Shown piece after piece: positions 25,325-34,411 of a stretch of DNA of 64,000 nt. Source of the DNA: Hymenobacter mucosus (GTDB lineage: Bacteria; Bacteroidota; Bacteroidia; Cytophagales; Hymenobacteraceae). The notes under the pieces are model-generated. The model worked only from the letters and a program-made list of their open reading frames with translations. It had not been told where the DNA came from and did no database searches. The position numbers were made by a program, and so were the translations under genes. The DNA lies in the NCBI RefSeq assembly GCF_900188255.1, contig NZ_FZNS01000006.1:332572-396571 (forward strand), written 5' to 3'. Every line of letters begins with the position of its first letter. The stretch's first letter is position 1.

Positions 25325-26713
25325 GTGGCATTAATCAAATCTATTTCGGGCATACGAGGCACGATAGGTGGCGCGGCTGGTGACGGCTTGACCCCCCTAG
25401 ACGTGGTTAAATACGCGGCTGCCTTTGGTACGTGGGTGTTGTCTAAAACGCAGAATAATACCATCGTTATTGGGCGCGACGCACGTCTGTCCGGCGATAT
25501 GGTAAGCCGTCTAGTGTCGGCAACTCTGCAAGGACTAGGCATCAACGTTATTGACCTTGGCCTGAGCACTACCCCAACAGTAGAAATGGCGGTGCCAGCT
25601 AAGAATGCTGGTGGCGGCATTATCCTGACTGCTTCGCACAACCCAAAACAGTGGAATGCGCTGAAGCTTCTTAACAGCGTTGGAGAGTTTATTTCTGATG
25701 AAGATGGCAAGCAAGTGCTTGCTTTAGGTGATTCGGAGTCGTTTGTATTTGCTCCCGTAACGAAGCTAGGCAAATACTCAACGGACGACGCCTTCTTACA
25801 GCAGCATATCGATGCTATCCTGGCCCTGCCTTTGGTAGACAAAGAAGCTATTCGTGCTCGTAACTTCCGGGTAGTAGTAGATGCTGTGAATTCTACAGGC
25901 GGCTTTGCTGTACCTATGCTTCTAGAGCAGTTGGGCGTAGAGATTATTGAAAAACTGTTTTGCGAGCCTACCGGTGATTTTGCTCACAACCCTGAGCCGC
26001 TACCAGAAAATCTGCGTGATATTGCCCGAGTGCTGGAGAAAGGCTCCTTTGACGTGGGTATCGTAGTAGATCCTGATGTGGATCGTTTGGCGTTGGTGAA
26101 CGAAGACGGTACTATGTTTGGAGAAGAGTATACGCTAGTGGCCGTGTCCGACTATGTGTTGCAGCAGAATGGAGGCGGCAACACGGTTAGCAACCTGAGC
26201 AGTACTCGTGCCCTGCGTGATGTAACCGAGAAGCACGGGGGAAGCTACGCCGCCGCTGCCGTTGGAGAGGTAAACGTGGTGAACAAGATGAAGGAAACCA
26301 ACGCCGTAATTGGTGGTGAGGGTAACGGGGGCATCATATACCCCGAGCTTCACTACGGACGTGACTCGTTGGTAGGAATTGCGCTTTTCCTGAGCCACTT
26401 GGCGAAAAGTGGACTAACAATGACGCGGTTGCGGGCTTCGTACCCGAACTACTTCATCTCCAAAAATAAGATTGAACTCACGCCGGAAATTAACACCGAT
26501 ACGGTGCTGGTACGGATGCAAGAGCGCTACGCCAAGCAGCCAATCAATACGGTAGACGGTGTTAAGATTGAGTTCGATAAAGAATGGGTGCACCTACGCA
26601 AGTCTAACACCGAGCCTATCATTCGCATCTATGCTGAATCAGACTCTAACGCTACGGCCGACCATTTAGCTAATAAAATAATTGGCGACATAAAAGAAAT
26701 TATCAACCAGTAA
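25325..26713 (+). CDS. glmM: phosphoglucosamine mutase
   Basis: Converts glucosamine 6-phosphate to glucosamine 1-phosphate for UDP-GlcNAc and peptidoglycan synthesis. The 462-residue alpha-D-phosphohexomutase has ISGIRGTIGG at the start, the phosphoserine loop TASHNPKQWNALK (about 101-113), the metal loop DPDVDRLAL (about 244-252), the sugar loop GEGNGGIIYP and the phosphate-binding C-terminal RKSNTEPIIRIYAES. Phosphomannomutase activity is an alternative, as in dual-specific relatives. The start is GTG; the in-frame ATG 24 codons earlier gives a non-conserved tail and lies upstream of the putative promoter. Confidence 0.9.
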   Translation: MALIKSISGIRGTIGGAAGDGLTPLDVVKYAAAFGTWVLSKTQNNTIVIGRDARLSGDMVSRLVSATLQGLGINVIDLGLSTTPTVEMAVPAKNAGGGIILTASHNPKQWNALKLLNSVGEFISDEDGKQVLALGDSESFVFAPVTKLGKYSTDDAFLQQHIDAILALPLVDKEAIRARNFRVVVDAVNSTGGFAVPMLLEQLGVEIIEKLFCEPTGDFAHNPEPLPENLRDIARVLEKGSFDVGIVVDPDVDRLALVNEDGTMFGEEYTLVAVSDYVLQQNGGGNTVSNLSSTRALRDVTEKHGGSYAAAAVGEVNVVNKMKETNAVIGGEGNGGIIYPELHYGRDSLVGIALFLSHLAKSGLTMTRLRASYPNYFISKNKIELTPEINTDTVLVRMQERYAKQPINTVDGVKIEFDKEWVHLRKSNTEPIIRIYAESDSNATADHLANKIIGDIKEIINQ

Positions 26714-26807
26714 GGCAAAACCACTTTGCACCCGCTTAGTTGTCATTAAAGTGCTAATGACAGTGCTGAGTTGGCAAAATCCTGGTAGTCCAGCTTCGCG
26801 CTTATAG

Positions 26808-26839
26808 AAAGGATTCCGGCTACCCCGCCGGAATCCTTT
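26808..26839 (+). terminator. terminator after glmM
   Basis: Perfect 13-bp arms AAAGGATTCCGGC and GCCGGAATCCTTT around loop TACCCC, followed by a T-rich tract. The same T tract forms the next gene's -7 box (26839-26846). Confidence 0.75.
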
Positions 26840-26846
26840 ATTTTTG
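26839..26846 (+). promoter_or_regulatory. candidate -7 box for the cysteine desulfurase gene
   Basis: TATTTTTG matches TAnnTTTG and lies 40 bases before the start at 26886. It directly abuts the glmM terminator stem, a tight packing of terminator and promoter. Confidence 0.35.
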
Positions 26847-26885
26847 TGCCACCTTCCTCGTTTTCCGTCTTAGCCACGCCTGCTC

Positions 26886-28037
26886 ATGACCGTGTATTTC
26901 GATAATGCTGCCACCACTCCCTTGGACCCCGAAGTGCTGGATGCAATGTTGCCCTTCCTGCAAAACCACTTCGGCAACCCAAGCAGTATTCATGGCCATG
27001 GCCGGCAGGTGCGGGCTGCTATTGAGAATGCCCGCAAGACTATTGCTCATTTAATTAATGCCGCTCCATCTGAGGTGGTCTTTACCTCTTGCGGAACGGA
27101 GGCAGATAACTACGCTGCCGTAGGTAGCATTCGGACGTTGGGGCTGAAATATGCTATTACGTCGCCGCTGGAACACCATGCCGTGCTGCACACGTTGCAA
27201 GCCCTAGAGAAAGCCGGAGATATTCAGTTAAGCTACGTGCGCCACGATGAGCAGGGCCGGCTAGATCTTGCGCATCTGGACGCGCTGCTAGCTGGGCATG
27301 TCGGGCGCAGCTTCGTTAGTCTGATGCACGCCAACAATGAGATTGGCAATCTAAACGATATTAACTCAATTGGTAATATCTGTGCCCAACACAATGCAGT
27401 CTTCCATACCGACACGGTGCAAACAATGGGGCACTACCCGCACGATGTACAGCAGCTGAAAGCCAACTTTCTAGTGGGCTCAGCGCATAAGTTTCACGGC
27501 CCTAAAGGTGCCGGCTTCTTGTATCGGCGGTCTGGGCAGCAGTTAGACTCATTGATTAACGGCGGCTCTCAGGAGCGCAACCAACGTGCAGGTACTGAAA
27601 ATGTGTACGGTATCGTAGGGCTGGCAAAAGCCCTTGAAATTTCGTACCGCGACATGAGCGCTCATCATCAGCATATCCAGGGGCTGAAGGATCGGTTTAT
27701 TCAAAAGCTGCGGGCTGAAATTGAAGGCGTAGAGTTCAATGGTACTTCTGCCGAAGCCGATAAGAGTTTGTACACGGTTCTCAGTGTAAGCTTGCCCGCT
27801 TCGGATATAAACGAAATGCTGTTATTCAACCTAGATATCAGCCGCGTATCGGTGTCAGGGGGCTCTGCATGTACTAGTGGCGCCAACGCGGGTTCTCACG
27901 TGTTGAATGCTCTAGACTGTGACCCATCCCGAGGTACGATTCGTTTCTCCATGAGCAAATACAATACGGCTGAGGAGGTTGACTATGCAGTGGCCCAGTT
28001 AGCGAAGATGTATCAGAAGACTCCCTTGAAGGCCTAA
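26886..28037 (+). CDS. cysteine desulfurase (NifS/IscS family)
   Basis: PLP enzyme that moves sulfur from cysteine to acceptors for Fe-S clusters and thio-cofactors. 383 residues: YFDNAATTPLDPEVL at the start, the H98-H99 region SPLEHHAV, PLP lysine K202 in GSAHKFHGPKGAGFLY, and the catalytic loop cysteine C329 in SGGSACTSGANAGSH. The loop matches group I (IscS/NifS) rather than SufS. No iscU, sufE or tRNA-thiolation genes are adjacent, so the acceptor is unknown; it could serve tRNA thiolation relevant to mnmH. It converges on a DUF389 gene through a 31-bp hairpin. Confidence 0.94.
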   Translation: MTVYFDNAATTPLDPEVLDAMLPFLQNHFGNPSSIHGHGRQVRAAIENARKTIAHLINAAPSEVVFTSCGTEADNYAAVGSIRTLGLKYAITSPLEHHAVLHTLQALEKAGDIQLSYVRHDEQGRLDLAHLDALLAGHVGRSFVSLMHANNEIGNLNDINSIGNICAQHNAVFHTDTVQTMGHYPHDVQQLKANFLVGSAHKFHGPKGAGFLYRRSGQQLDSLINGGSQERNQRAGTENVYGIVGLAKALEISYRDMSAHHQHIQGLKDRFIQKLRAEIEGVEFNGTSAEADKSLYTVLSVSLPASDINEMLLFNLDISRVSVSGGSACTSGANAGSHVLNALDCDPSRGTIRFSMSKYNTAEEVDYAVAQLAKMYQKTPLKA

Positions 28038-28038
28038 A

Positions 28039-28112
28039 CACTCGAGTAACACCCATACAAAAGGCCAGCTGTTTGACGACGGCTGGCCTTTTGTATGGGT
28101 GTTACTCGAGTG
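28039..28112. terminator. perfect 31-bp hairpin between convergent genes
   Basis: Left arm 28039-28069 and right arm 28082-28112 are exact reverse complements with a 12-base loop. It begins 2 bases after the desulfurase stop and covers the last codons and stop of the DUF389 gene on the other strand. The arms contain AAAAGG/CCTTTT but lack a long flanking T tract. Confidence 0.7.
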
Positions 28113-29031
28113 GCTTGCGCCGGTGTAAGAACCGTTGTTTCGAGTAGAATATTAGTAGCCCAAGTCCTAACACGAAGGCCATATCTATTCCAAAACGGCT
28201 GAGACCTTCTAGTGCCAAGTGAGAACGACCAACTGCCAGCCCGCAGCCTATTAAAGCTGCCGCAGGCATCAGAATGAGGGCAATCAGAGCACCTGCAATT
28301 ACACTACGTCGGTAAGCAGCAATAATGATAATACCTGCTGCCGCACCGCAAGCGGAAACCAATAAAGTTTTGAGTGAGGGCTGAGCCATGCTTTTAACTT
28401 CGGGATTGGTAGCCAATTCCGCTGCTGAACTTTCGCCCGCGGCTGTGAGGCACAGCATGGTGAGGCCCGCCATTAAAATAAAGAGAGCATAGCCCAGCAG
28501 GGTAGACCGCAGGCCACGGCCTACTACATGCCAGCGTTTCAATACGGTACCCATTGGTATTGCCGCAATCGGCTCGAAACCCGGCGAAATAATGCTGGAT
28601 GCAATAAAAGCTACGGCCTGCGGTACTGGCTCAGATACTAAACCTACGGCTGATAAAATTCCACCAAGGCCCATGAGTGCCATGTAATTCGGGGTAGGCT
28701 TTCCTTGATGGCGTAAGCCAGCTTCTATTTCTTCCCAAATTGCCTCATCCTTATCTCCCAAAATCTTTTCGCCTTCAGCAGGCGCAATAATGCTGCTTAA
28801 CTCGGCTGAAGCTACCGATAGGTCGTTGGGGTGAGCGACAACTTCGCCCGCAATACGTAGTACATCGTCGGCACCCTTATTTAATACTTGCACGGAAATG
28901 ATGTCGCCGACTGGTTTGCGCGAGGCCCCAATCTGCACGCTTAGGCTAATTACCTCATCGAGCCCAACAAGCTGCTGGCAAAGGTTTTCGGTGATGTTGG
29001 AAGGGACAGTTAGCTCAAGGCTGCGGTGCAT
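28102..29031 (-). CDS. DUF389 family membrane protein
   Basis: 309 residues with an N-terminal soluble alpha/beta domain of about 100 residues (LELTVPSNITENLCQQLVGL, ADDVLRIAGEVVAHPNDLSV), then about five membrane helices (125-300: YMALMGLGGILSAVGLVSEP, AVAFIASSIISPGFEPIAAI and others). This is the DUF389 arrangement; function is unknown. The segment SIISPGFEPIAAIPMG is the most family-like signature. It is transcribed divergently from the PRC-barrel pair. Its final codons lie inside the perfect hairpin 28039-28112. Confidence 0.8.
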   Translation of the reverse strand: MHRSLELTVPSNITENLCQQLVGLDEVISLSVQIGASRKPVGDIISVQVLNKGADDVLRIAGEVVAHPNDLSVASAELSSIIAPAEGEKILGDKDEAIWEEIEAGLRHQGKPTPNYMALMGLGGILSAVGLVSEPVPQAVAFIASSIISPGFEPIAAIPMGTVLKRWHVVGRGLRSTLLGYALFILMAGLTMLCLTAAGESSAAELATNPEVKSMAQPSLKTLLVSACGAAAGIIIIAAYRRSVIAGALIALILMPAAALIGCGLAVGRSHLALEGLSRFGIDMAFVLGLGLLIFYSKQRFLHRRKPLE

Positions 29032-29097
29032 ACAGTAGCAGTAGTTGAAGTATAGAGTACGTGGTTTTCAACTAGCCAGCTATAGAGCTGCACAATT

Positions 29098-29178
29098 AAA
29101 TGCCTTTGCAGCAGATAGTGCCGCCCTTAACATCACTGTAACGAGGCGGCTTCGTATTCTTTGACCCAAGGCATTTTT
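29098..29178. other. structured intergenic stretch in a divergent promoter region
   Basis: An outer 9-bp stem (AAATGCCTT at 29098-29106 with AAGGCATTT at 29168-29176) encloses a GC-rich inner stem (GCCGCC with GGCGGC) and ends in a short T run. No gene terminates here; it lies between the divergent DUF389 and 29306 genes. It could be a small RNA with its own terminator, or a regulatory leader. Confidence 0.35.
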
Positions 29179-29305
29179 AGTGGGTCGCTTAGTGAATATT
29201 GACCGCGTTGCTCAGTCCCTTCACTAGGGAAGATGCGAAGTGGCGTATCGTATTTCGGCTATGGTTCGTATGGAATTGCCGAACTACACATGCCCGCTCT
29301 ACGCT

Positions 29306-29956
29306 ATGGCCGACATCAACATTCAGCGCAAGAAATCATCCCCTAGTCCTTGGCTGCTTATTTTGCTAGTGGTAGCAGGCTTGGGCATAGCTGCCTACTT
29401 CCTATTTCGAGCCGAGTCGGAGCCGCCGCAAGACGTTCCGGCTCCTGTTGGTTCGGGTATTCAGCCCCCACCCGATAGCACTACGGGTGCCGAAACAGGT
29501 CCTCGACCTACTGCAGATGCCGTGGGCGATATGGCAGCGGAAACGGCACCAGTGACTCCCGATGTACTAGCAGGCTTTGCCCAAGGCGATGCTTCCCAAC
29601 CCCAGTACGGACGAGAAGGATTACGCTTGCTAACGTCCGCTTTGCTACCCCTGGCTGACCGCGACGACCTACGCGATGCTACCATAGCCGAAAAGCGCAA
29701 CGACTTGACCAGTGCAACCAGCCGCCTGCAAGAAGACGGAAGCAGCTTGCGTCCGGGATACGTGGCCGCGGCGGCGTTCTTACAGGCCGTGCAGCAGAAG
29801 GCATATCCAAATCTGGAAGCCGAAGTTGGTGAACTGATGACGCAGGCCGGAGCACTGAGTGGCCGCGTTGCTACTCCTCAAGACCAAGCACAAGTGCAGC
29901 AATTTCTTACGCGCGCTGCTGCCGTACTACGCACTATCAACGAGACTGCTCGGTAG
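29306..29956 (+). CDS. membrane-anchored periplasmic protein of unknown function
   Basis: 216 residues: a basic N terminus, one membrane helix (about 14-33, WLLILLVVAGLGIAAYFLF), a Pro/Thr-rich linker to about 90, then a helical region (95-216, AEKRNDLTSATSRLQEDGSS; QAYP-like and TPQDQAQVQQFLTRAAAVLR). I do not recognise a family. It is followed 31 bases later by a PRC-barrel gene, probably cotranscribed. I chose the ATG at 29306 because the 22 in-frame residues before it would put a polar tail ahead of a normal anchor. Confidence 0.68.
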   Translation: MADINIQRKKSSPSPWLLILLVVAGLGIAAYFLFRAESEPPQDVPAPVGSGIQPPPDSTTGAETGPRPTADAVGDMAAETAPVTPDVLAGFAQGDASQPQYGREGLRLLTSALLPLADRDDLRDATIAEKRNDLTSATSRLQEDGSSLRPGYVAAAAFLQAVQQKAYPNLEAEVGELMTQAGALSGRVATPQDQAQVQQFLTRAAAVLRTINETAR

Positions 29957-29986
29957 TTCGAGTTATTACTCTTAGCCAACTCACGT

Positions 29987-30472
29987 ATGGAACCTACTAC
30001 TGATCCTATTCCCTCCAGTGAGGGCATGCATTTGCGCCGCCTGCGCGACTTACCTAGTTTTGAAGTAGCCGATGGCAATCCAGATGTGCGCGGCTGGACC
30101 GTACGCGGTGGCGACGGCAAGCCTTTCGGGGAGGTATACGAACTGATAGTGGAGGCCGACGCCCTCAAGGTGCGTTACCTCGACGTGGAACTTTCGGCCG
30201 ATCTGCATATTAACGAGCGAGACCGACACATTTTGCTACCAATTGGGGCAGCAGCCATTGATGAAGATGCTGATAATGTATTTGTGCCTTCGCTTACCGC
30301 TGAGACAGTATTGGAGTACCCACCCTACAACGAAATTCAAATCACCCGCGAATATGAGCAAGCTATGTTACTAGCTCTTCGTCTTCCACTATCTGAGGCC
30401 CAGCCCCGCAGCTTTTACGAGCAGCCTGGGTACGATGACCAGCAATTTTATCAGCGCCGTCGCATAGGATAG
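29987..30472 (+). CDS. PRC-barrel domain protein
   Basis: 161-residue soluble protein with a PRC-barrel (about 20-95: DVRGWTVRGGDGKPFGEVYE, VRYLDVEL, ERDRHILLPIGAAAID), the fold found in photosynthetic reaction centre H subunits and RimM. A C-terminal tail is rich in Tyr/Gln/Arg (FYEQPGYDDQQFYQRRR). In non-photosynthetic bacteria such proteins are linked to stress or envelope roles without proven biochemistry. Its neighbour is a membrane-anchored helical protein. It ends at a perfect 26-bp hairpin shared with hemH. Confidence 0.8.
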   Translation: MEPTTDPIPSSEGMHLRRLRDLPSFEVADGNPDVRGWTVRGGDGKPFGEVYELIVEADALKVRYLDVELSADLHINERDRHILLPIGAAAIDEDADNVFVPSLTAETVLEYPPYNEIQITREYEQAMLLALRLPLSEAQPRSFYEQPGYDDQQFYQRRRIG

Positions 30473-30491
30473 CAGTGCTGGTTACAACTTT

Positions 30492-30547
30492 AAGGGCGGC
30501 TCCCGCGCTACTACCAAGTTATTGGTAGTAGCGCGGGAGCCGCCCTT
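30492..30547. terminator. perfect 26-bp hairpin between convergent genes
   Basis: Arms 30492-30517 and 30522-30547 pair without error around loop GTTA. The stem is GC-rich (GGGCGGCTCCCGCGC). It lies between the stops of the PRC-barrel gene (30472) and hemH (30573). There is no long T tract. Confidence 0.7.
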
Positions 30548-30572
30548 CTGTATGCTGGTTGTACTTGGTAAG

Positions 30573-31619
30573 TTAATTTCGGCGGATCATGTTAGCCACT
30601 GCTTCCACCCACTGCGGGTGCGAATTGAGGGATGGCACTAGCTGCCAATGGCTGCCACCTGCTTCCTCAAACATCTCTTTAAACTCGGTGCCTACTTCTA
30701 TGGTAGTCTCCAAGCAGTCGGCTACAAAGGCGGGGGAGAAGGCCAACACATTCTTAATGCCTTTGCCCGGCATTTCTTTTAGCACCTCATCCGTGTAGGG
30801 CTGCAACCACGGGTCACGCAGGCGGCTTTGTAAGCGGCTTTGGAAGGAAGTGGTGTATTGCTCAGGAGTAAGCCCCAATGCCTTACCTAGCTGGCGGGAG
30901 GTCTCGAAACACTGTGCCCGATAGCAATACCGGTTGTTCTTGTTATAGCTGTTGCAGCAGTTACCCAGCTTGCAGTACCCGTTGTGGCTACCTTTCAACA
31001 CATGGCGCTCAGGAATGCCATGGTAGCTAAACACGACGTGGTCGTAGTCGTGCTTAGCCATTTCCTCCCGGCCTAGCGTGGCGAAAGTGCCGATAAAGCC
31101 GGGGTCTTCCACGAACGTGCTGATAAACGAAATACTGGGCACTACCCACCATTTGCTTACAATGTCCATCACCTTTTCCTGTACCGAGCCAGTACTGGCC
31201 GCCGCGTACTGCGGAAACAGTGGTAGCACAATAATGCGGTCTACGGCAGCATCGCGCAGCTCTTGCAGGGCACTCTCTATACTGGGCTTCTGGTAGCGCA
31301 TGCCAAAAGCTACTAGGTAGTCCTTGCCTAGCTTTTCTTGCACTAGCTTCTGCAAATCGAGACCGTGATAGAGCAGGGGCGAGCCGCGCTCAGTATCCCA
31401 GAGTTGCTGGTATATTTTGGCCGACTTGGGTGCCCGTAGGGGCACCACTAAGCCCTGAAACAACGGGTAACGTACCGCGGCCGGCATGTCAATCACGCGG
31501 GCATCAGTTAGAAATTCGTTTAGGTAGCGACGCACGTCGCTGGTCTGGGGCGAATCGGGAGTGCCGAGGTTAACGAGCAAAACGCCAATACGGCCGTTTG
31601 TGGGAGCAGGAGAGGGCAT
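30573..31619 (-). CDS. hemH: ferrochelatase
   Basis: Inserts Fe2+ into protoporphyrin IX (or coproporphyrin III) to finish heme. 348 residues with GVLLVNLGTPDSPQ at the start, the catalytic H200 in FSYHGIPERH and E304 in SPAFVADCLETTIE. Between residues 216 and 237 five cysteines (C216, C221, C222, C232, C237) form a dense cluster, suggestive of an internal metal or [2Fe-2S] site; some bacterial ferrochelatases do carry such clusters. I chose the ATG at 31619 because upstream in-frame residues are not conserved-looking. No other heme genes are nearby. Confidence 0.94.
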   Translation of the reverse strand: MPSPAPTNGRIGVLLVNLGTPDSPQTSDVRRYLNEFLTDARVIDMPAAVRYPLFQGLVVPLRAPKSAKIYQQLWDTERGSPLLYHGLDLQKLVQEKLGKDYLVAFGMRYQKPSIESALQELRDAAVDRIIVLPLFPQYAAASTGSVQEKVMDIVSKWWVVPSISFISTFVEDPGFIGTFATLGREEMAKHDYDHVVFSYHGIPERHVLKGSHNGYCKLGNCCNSYNKNNRYCYRAQCFETSRQLGKALGLTPEQYTTSFQSRLQSRLRDPWLQPYTDEVLKEMPGKGIKNVLAFSPAFVADCLETTIEVGTEFKEMFEEAGGSHWQLVPSLNSHPQWVEAVANMIRRN

Positions 31620-31817
31620 AGAATACAAAGGTGCCGGCTGGTGCCCGGCAAAAGTCATACGAACAGTTGATGACAAACAGCCACCGGTAAGCAACTACAA
31701 AGGTCGCACAACGAACGGCTAACTGAAACCTGACGTTCATCAACTTTCAGTTAGCCTATAGACAATCATCTGGCAGCCGATGTTTGTATAACAAGCGGTG
31801 AGCCCACCGAAAAACTG

Positions 31818-31825
31818 TACCTTTG
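31818..31825 (+). promoter_or_regulatory. candidate -7 box for era
   Basis: TACCTTTG is an exact TAnnTTTG match, 23 bases before the GTG at 31849 and downstream of the alternative in-frame GTG at 31798. It therefore supports the later start. Confidence 0.45.
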
Positions 31826-31848
31826 CAGGCCAATTTTCAGATTCTGAA

Positions 31849-32748
31849 GTGAATACCGAACCTAAACCGCACCGCGCTGGCTTTGTGAGCATTATCGGCA
31901 AGCCCAATGTGGGTAAGTCAACGCTTATGAACGCCCTCATGGGCGAGCGGCTCAGCATCGTTACCAGCAAGGCCCAAACTACGCGTCACCGTATCTTGGG
32001 TATTCTCAATGGGGATGATTTTCAGCTCGTTTACTCCGATACGCCGGGTATCATTCAGCCCAAATATGAATTACACAACGCCATGATGTCGTTTGTGTAC
32101 TCGTCTTTGGAAGATGCGGACGTCGTTTTGTTCGTTACCGACATCTACGAGAAGCACGACGAAGAGCCAGTTGTGGAGCGCTTGCGCAAGATGACGAACA
32201 CGCCCATCATCTTGTTAGTCAATAAAATTGATCAAGCTGATCAAGCTGAAGTAGAAGCCAAGCTGGCCTATTGGAAAGAGCACTTGCCCAATGCCGCTGA
32301 GGTACTACCCATTTCGGCCCTCGAAAAGTTTGGTACCGACCAAGTGCTGCAACTGGTGCTAGACCGTCTACCAGAGCACCCTGCGTACTACCCCAAGGAT
32401 GAGCTAACCGACAAGCCGGAGCGTTTCTTCGCTGCCGAAATGATTCGGGAAAAAATTTTCAAGCTCTACAAAAAAGAGGTGCCCTATAGCTGTGAGGTAG
32501 GCATTGAGGAATTTAAGGAGGAAGAAACCATCATTCGGATGCGTGCTACGATTTATGTAGAGCGTGCCAGCCAGAAGGGCATCATCATTGGCCAGAAGGG
32601 AGAAGCCCTGAAGAAAGTTGGTACCTGGGCCCGCGAGGAAATGGAGAGGTTTTTCCTGAAAAAAGTGTTCTTAGAAATCCACGTCAAAGTCAACGAGAAC
32701 TGGCGTACCGACCCTAAGGCGTTGAACCGCTTCGGGTATCAGCAATAA
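31849..32748 (+). CDS. era: GTPase Era
   Basis: Ribosome-associated GTPase needed for 16S rRNA maturation and 30S assembly. 299 residues: G1 IIGKPNVGKST (about 14-24), G3 SDTPGI, G4 LLVNKID, and a C-terminal KH RNA-binding domain (about 205-290, with IIIGQKGEALKKVGTWAREE). All motifs are intact and length is normal. The start is GTG at 31849; an earlier GTG (31798) adds residues outside the fold and upstream of a -7 box. Der, another ribosome-assembly GTPase, follows after 122 bases. Confidence 0.96.
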   Translation: MNTEPKPHRAGFVSIIGKPNVGKSTLMNALMGERLSIVTSKAQTTRHRILGILNGDDFQLVYSDTPGIIQPKYELHNAMMSFVYSSLEDADVVLFVTDIYEKHDEEPVVERLRKMTNTPIILLVNKIDQADQAEVEAKLAYWKEHLPNAAEVLPISALEKFGTDQVLQLVLDRLPEHPAYYPKDELTDKPERFFAAEMIREKIFKLYKKEVPYSCEVGIEEFKEEETIIRMRATIYVERASQKGIIIGQKGEALKKVGTWAREEMERFFLKKVFLEIHVKVNENWRTDPKALNRFGYQQ

Positions 32749-32870
32749 CCGTGAGCCATTGAACATTACCCAGTAGGGCAAAACGGCTACTAATACATTC
32801 CGACCTTCTTATCACTTAACTACTCCGGGCACTGCCGAAACTGGTCGGGCCGGCGGCTGGAGTCAGACAC

Positions 32871-34193
32871 ATGAAAAACACAATTGCCATTGTGGGCCGC
32901 CCAAACGTGGGCAAGTCCACGCTCTTTAACCGTCTGGTTGGCCAGCGCAAAGCCATCATGGACAACGAATCGGGCGTAACCCGTGACCGGCACTACGGCT
33001 ATGGCGAGTGGACCGGGAAGTACTACACCGTCATCGACACGGGCGGGTACGTGCACAACTCCGACGATATTTTCGAAGGTGAAATCAATAAGCAGGTAAA
33101 GCTGGCTATTGATGAAGCCGATGTGGTACTGTTCATGGTAGACGTAGATGCAGGATTGCATTCCCTCGATGAGGAGTTTGCGAATGTGCTGCGCCGCTAC
33201 CAGGGCAAGAAGCCCATCTACCTTGTGGCTAATAAGGCCGACACCAACGCCCGTGCTCATGCTTCGGGGGAGTTCTACGCACTTGGTATTGGCGACGGCG
33301 AAATCTATCCTATCAGCTCGCAGAGCGGCTCAGGTACCGGCGACTTGCTGGATGCCGTTATCAGCCATTTTGAAGAAGAAGGGGTAGAAGAGCCGGATGC
33401 TGGCATTCCCAAAATTGCCATGGTAGGACGCCCAAATGTGGGTAAGTCATCCTTTGTGAACTTGCTACTAGGTACCGACCGTAGCATTGTGACCGATATT
33501 GCCGGCACTACCCGCGACTCTATTCAGGCGCGCTACAACGCGTTTGGTAAAGAGTTTATTTTGGTAGACACGGCTGGTCTGCGTCGTAAGACCAAAGTGC
33601 ACGAAGACGTAGAGTTTTACTCTGTTCTCCGCTCCATTCGCGCTTTGGAAGAGTCCGACGTGTGCATTGTGATGCTCGATGCTACCCGGGGTATTGAGGC
33701 CCAAGACCTAAACATCATTGGTCTGGCTGATAAGAACCGCAAGGGCATTGTCATCTTGGTAAACAAGTGGGACCTGATTGAAAACAAGGAAACCAATACG
33801 GCCAAGGAGTTTGAGGAGAAGATTCGTGAGAAGATTGCTCCCATCAGCTACCCACCCATCATTTTCACATCCGTTCTCACCAAGCAGCGTGTGCACAAGG
33901 CCATTGAAACGGCAGTGCAAGTGTATGAGAACAAGCGGAAGAAAATTCCGACTTCGGAGCTGAATGAAGTGATGCTCAAGGAAATTGAAAAGTATCCTCC
34001 GCCCATTACCAAGGGCAAGATGGTGCGCATCAAGTACGTTACTCAGCTGCCCACGCACAATCCAGTGTTTGCTTTCTTCTGCAACCTGCCTCAGTACGTG
34101 AAAGAAAGCTACACGCGCTACTTAGAGAACCGCCTGCGGGAAAACTTCGACTTTGAGGGGGTTCCCATTGGAATCGTGTTCCGTAAGAAGTAA
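32871..34193 (+). CDS. der: GTPase Der (EngA)
   Basis: Double-G-domain GTPase essential for 50S subunit assembly. 440 residues: first G domain (1-165, IVGRPNVGKSTLFNRLVGQ, DTGGY, NKAD), second G domain (about 178-350, MVGRPNVGKSSFVNLLLG, DTAGLRRKTKVHEDVEFYS, NKWD), and a C-terminal KH-like domain (MVRIKYVTQLPTHNPVFAFF). Complete and typical. It lies directly downstream of era, a pairing that suggests coordinated ribosome biogenesis. A hairpin terminator follows (34208-34249). Confidence 0.97.
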   Translation: MKNTIAIVGRPNVGKSTLFNRLVGQRKAIMDNESGVTRDRHYGYGEWTGKYYTVIDTGGYVHNSDDIFEGEINKQVKLAIDEADVVLFMVDVDAGLHSLDEEFANVLRRYQGKKPIYLVANKADTNARAHASGEFYALGIGDGEIYPISSQSGSGTGDLLDAVISHFEEEGVEEPDAGIPKIAMVGRPNVGKSSFVNLLLGTDRSIVTDIAGTTRDSIQARYNAFGKEFILVDTAGLRRKTKVHEDVEFYSVLRSIRALEESDVCIVMLDATRGIEAQDLNIIGLADKNRKGIVILVNKWDLIENKETNTAKEFEEKIREKIAPISYPPIIFTSVLTKQRVHKAIETAVQVYENKRKKIPTSELNEVMLKEIEKYPPPITKGKMVRIKYVTQLPTHNPVFAFFCNLPQYVKESYTRYLENRLRENFDFEGVPIGIVFRKK

Positions 34194-34207
34194 TACCAAT
34201 TCTATCT

Positions 34208-34249
34208 AAAAAAAGCCTGTCTTGCAGTAGTGCAGGGCAGGCTTTTTTT
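34208..34249 (+). terminator. terminator after der
   Basis: AAAAAAAGCCTG pairs with CAGGCTTTTTTT, with further pairing possible inside; a seven-T run ends the stem. It lies 15 bases past the der stop. Confidence 0.8.
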
Positions 34250-34411
34250 GGCGCAGGGAGGGTTGGTGAAAAATAAATTAAAATTTTTTTTACAGTTGGG
34301 GTTACCTTCTCAATGGTGGAGTATAAAGCCCTGAATCTTGCGATTCGTCACTGGAGGAATTGCAGATTTTACCAACAAAGACTTTACAAACTCTCTCATC
34401 AACCCCCGATC

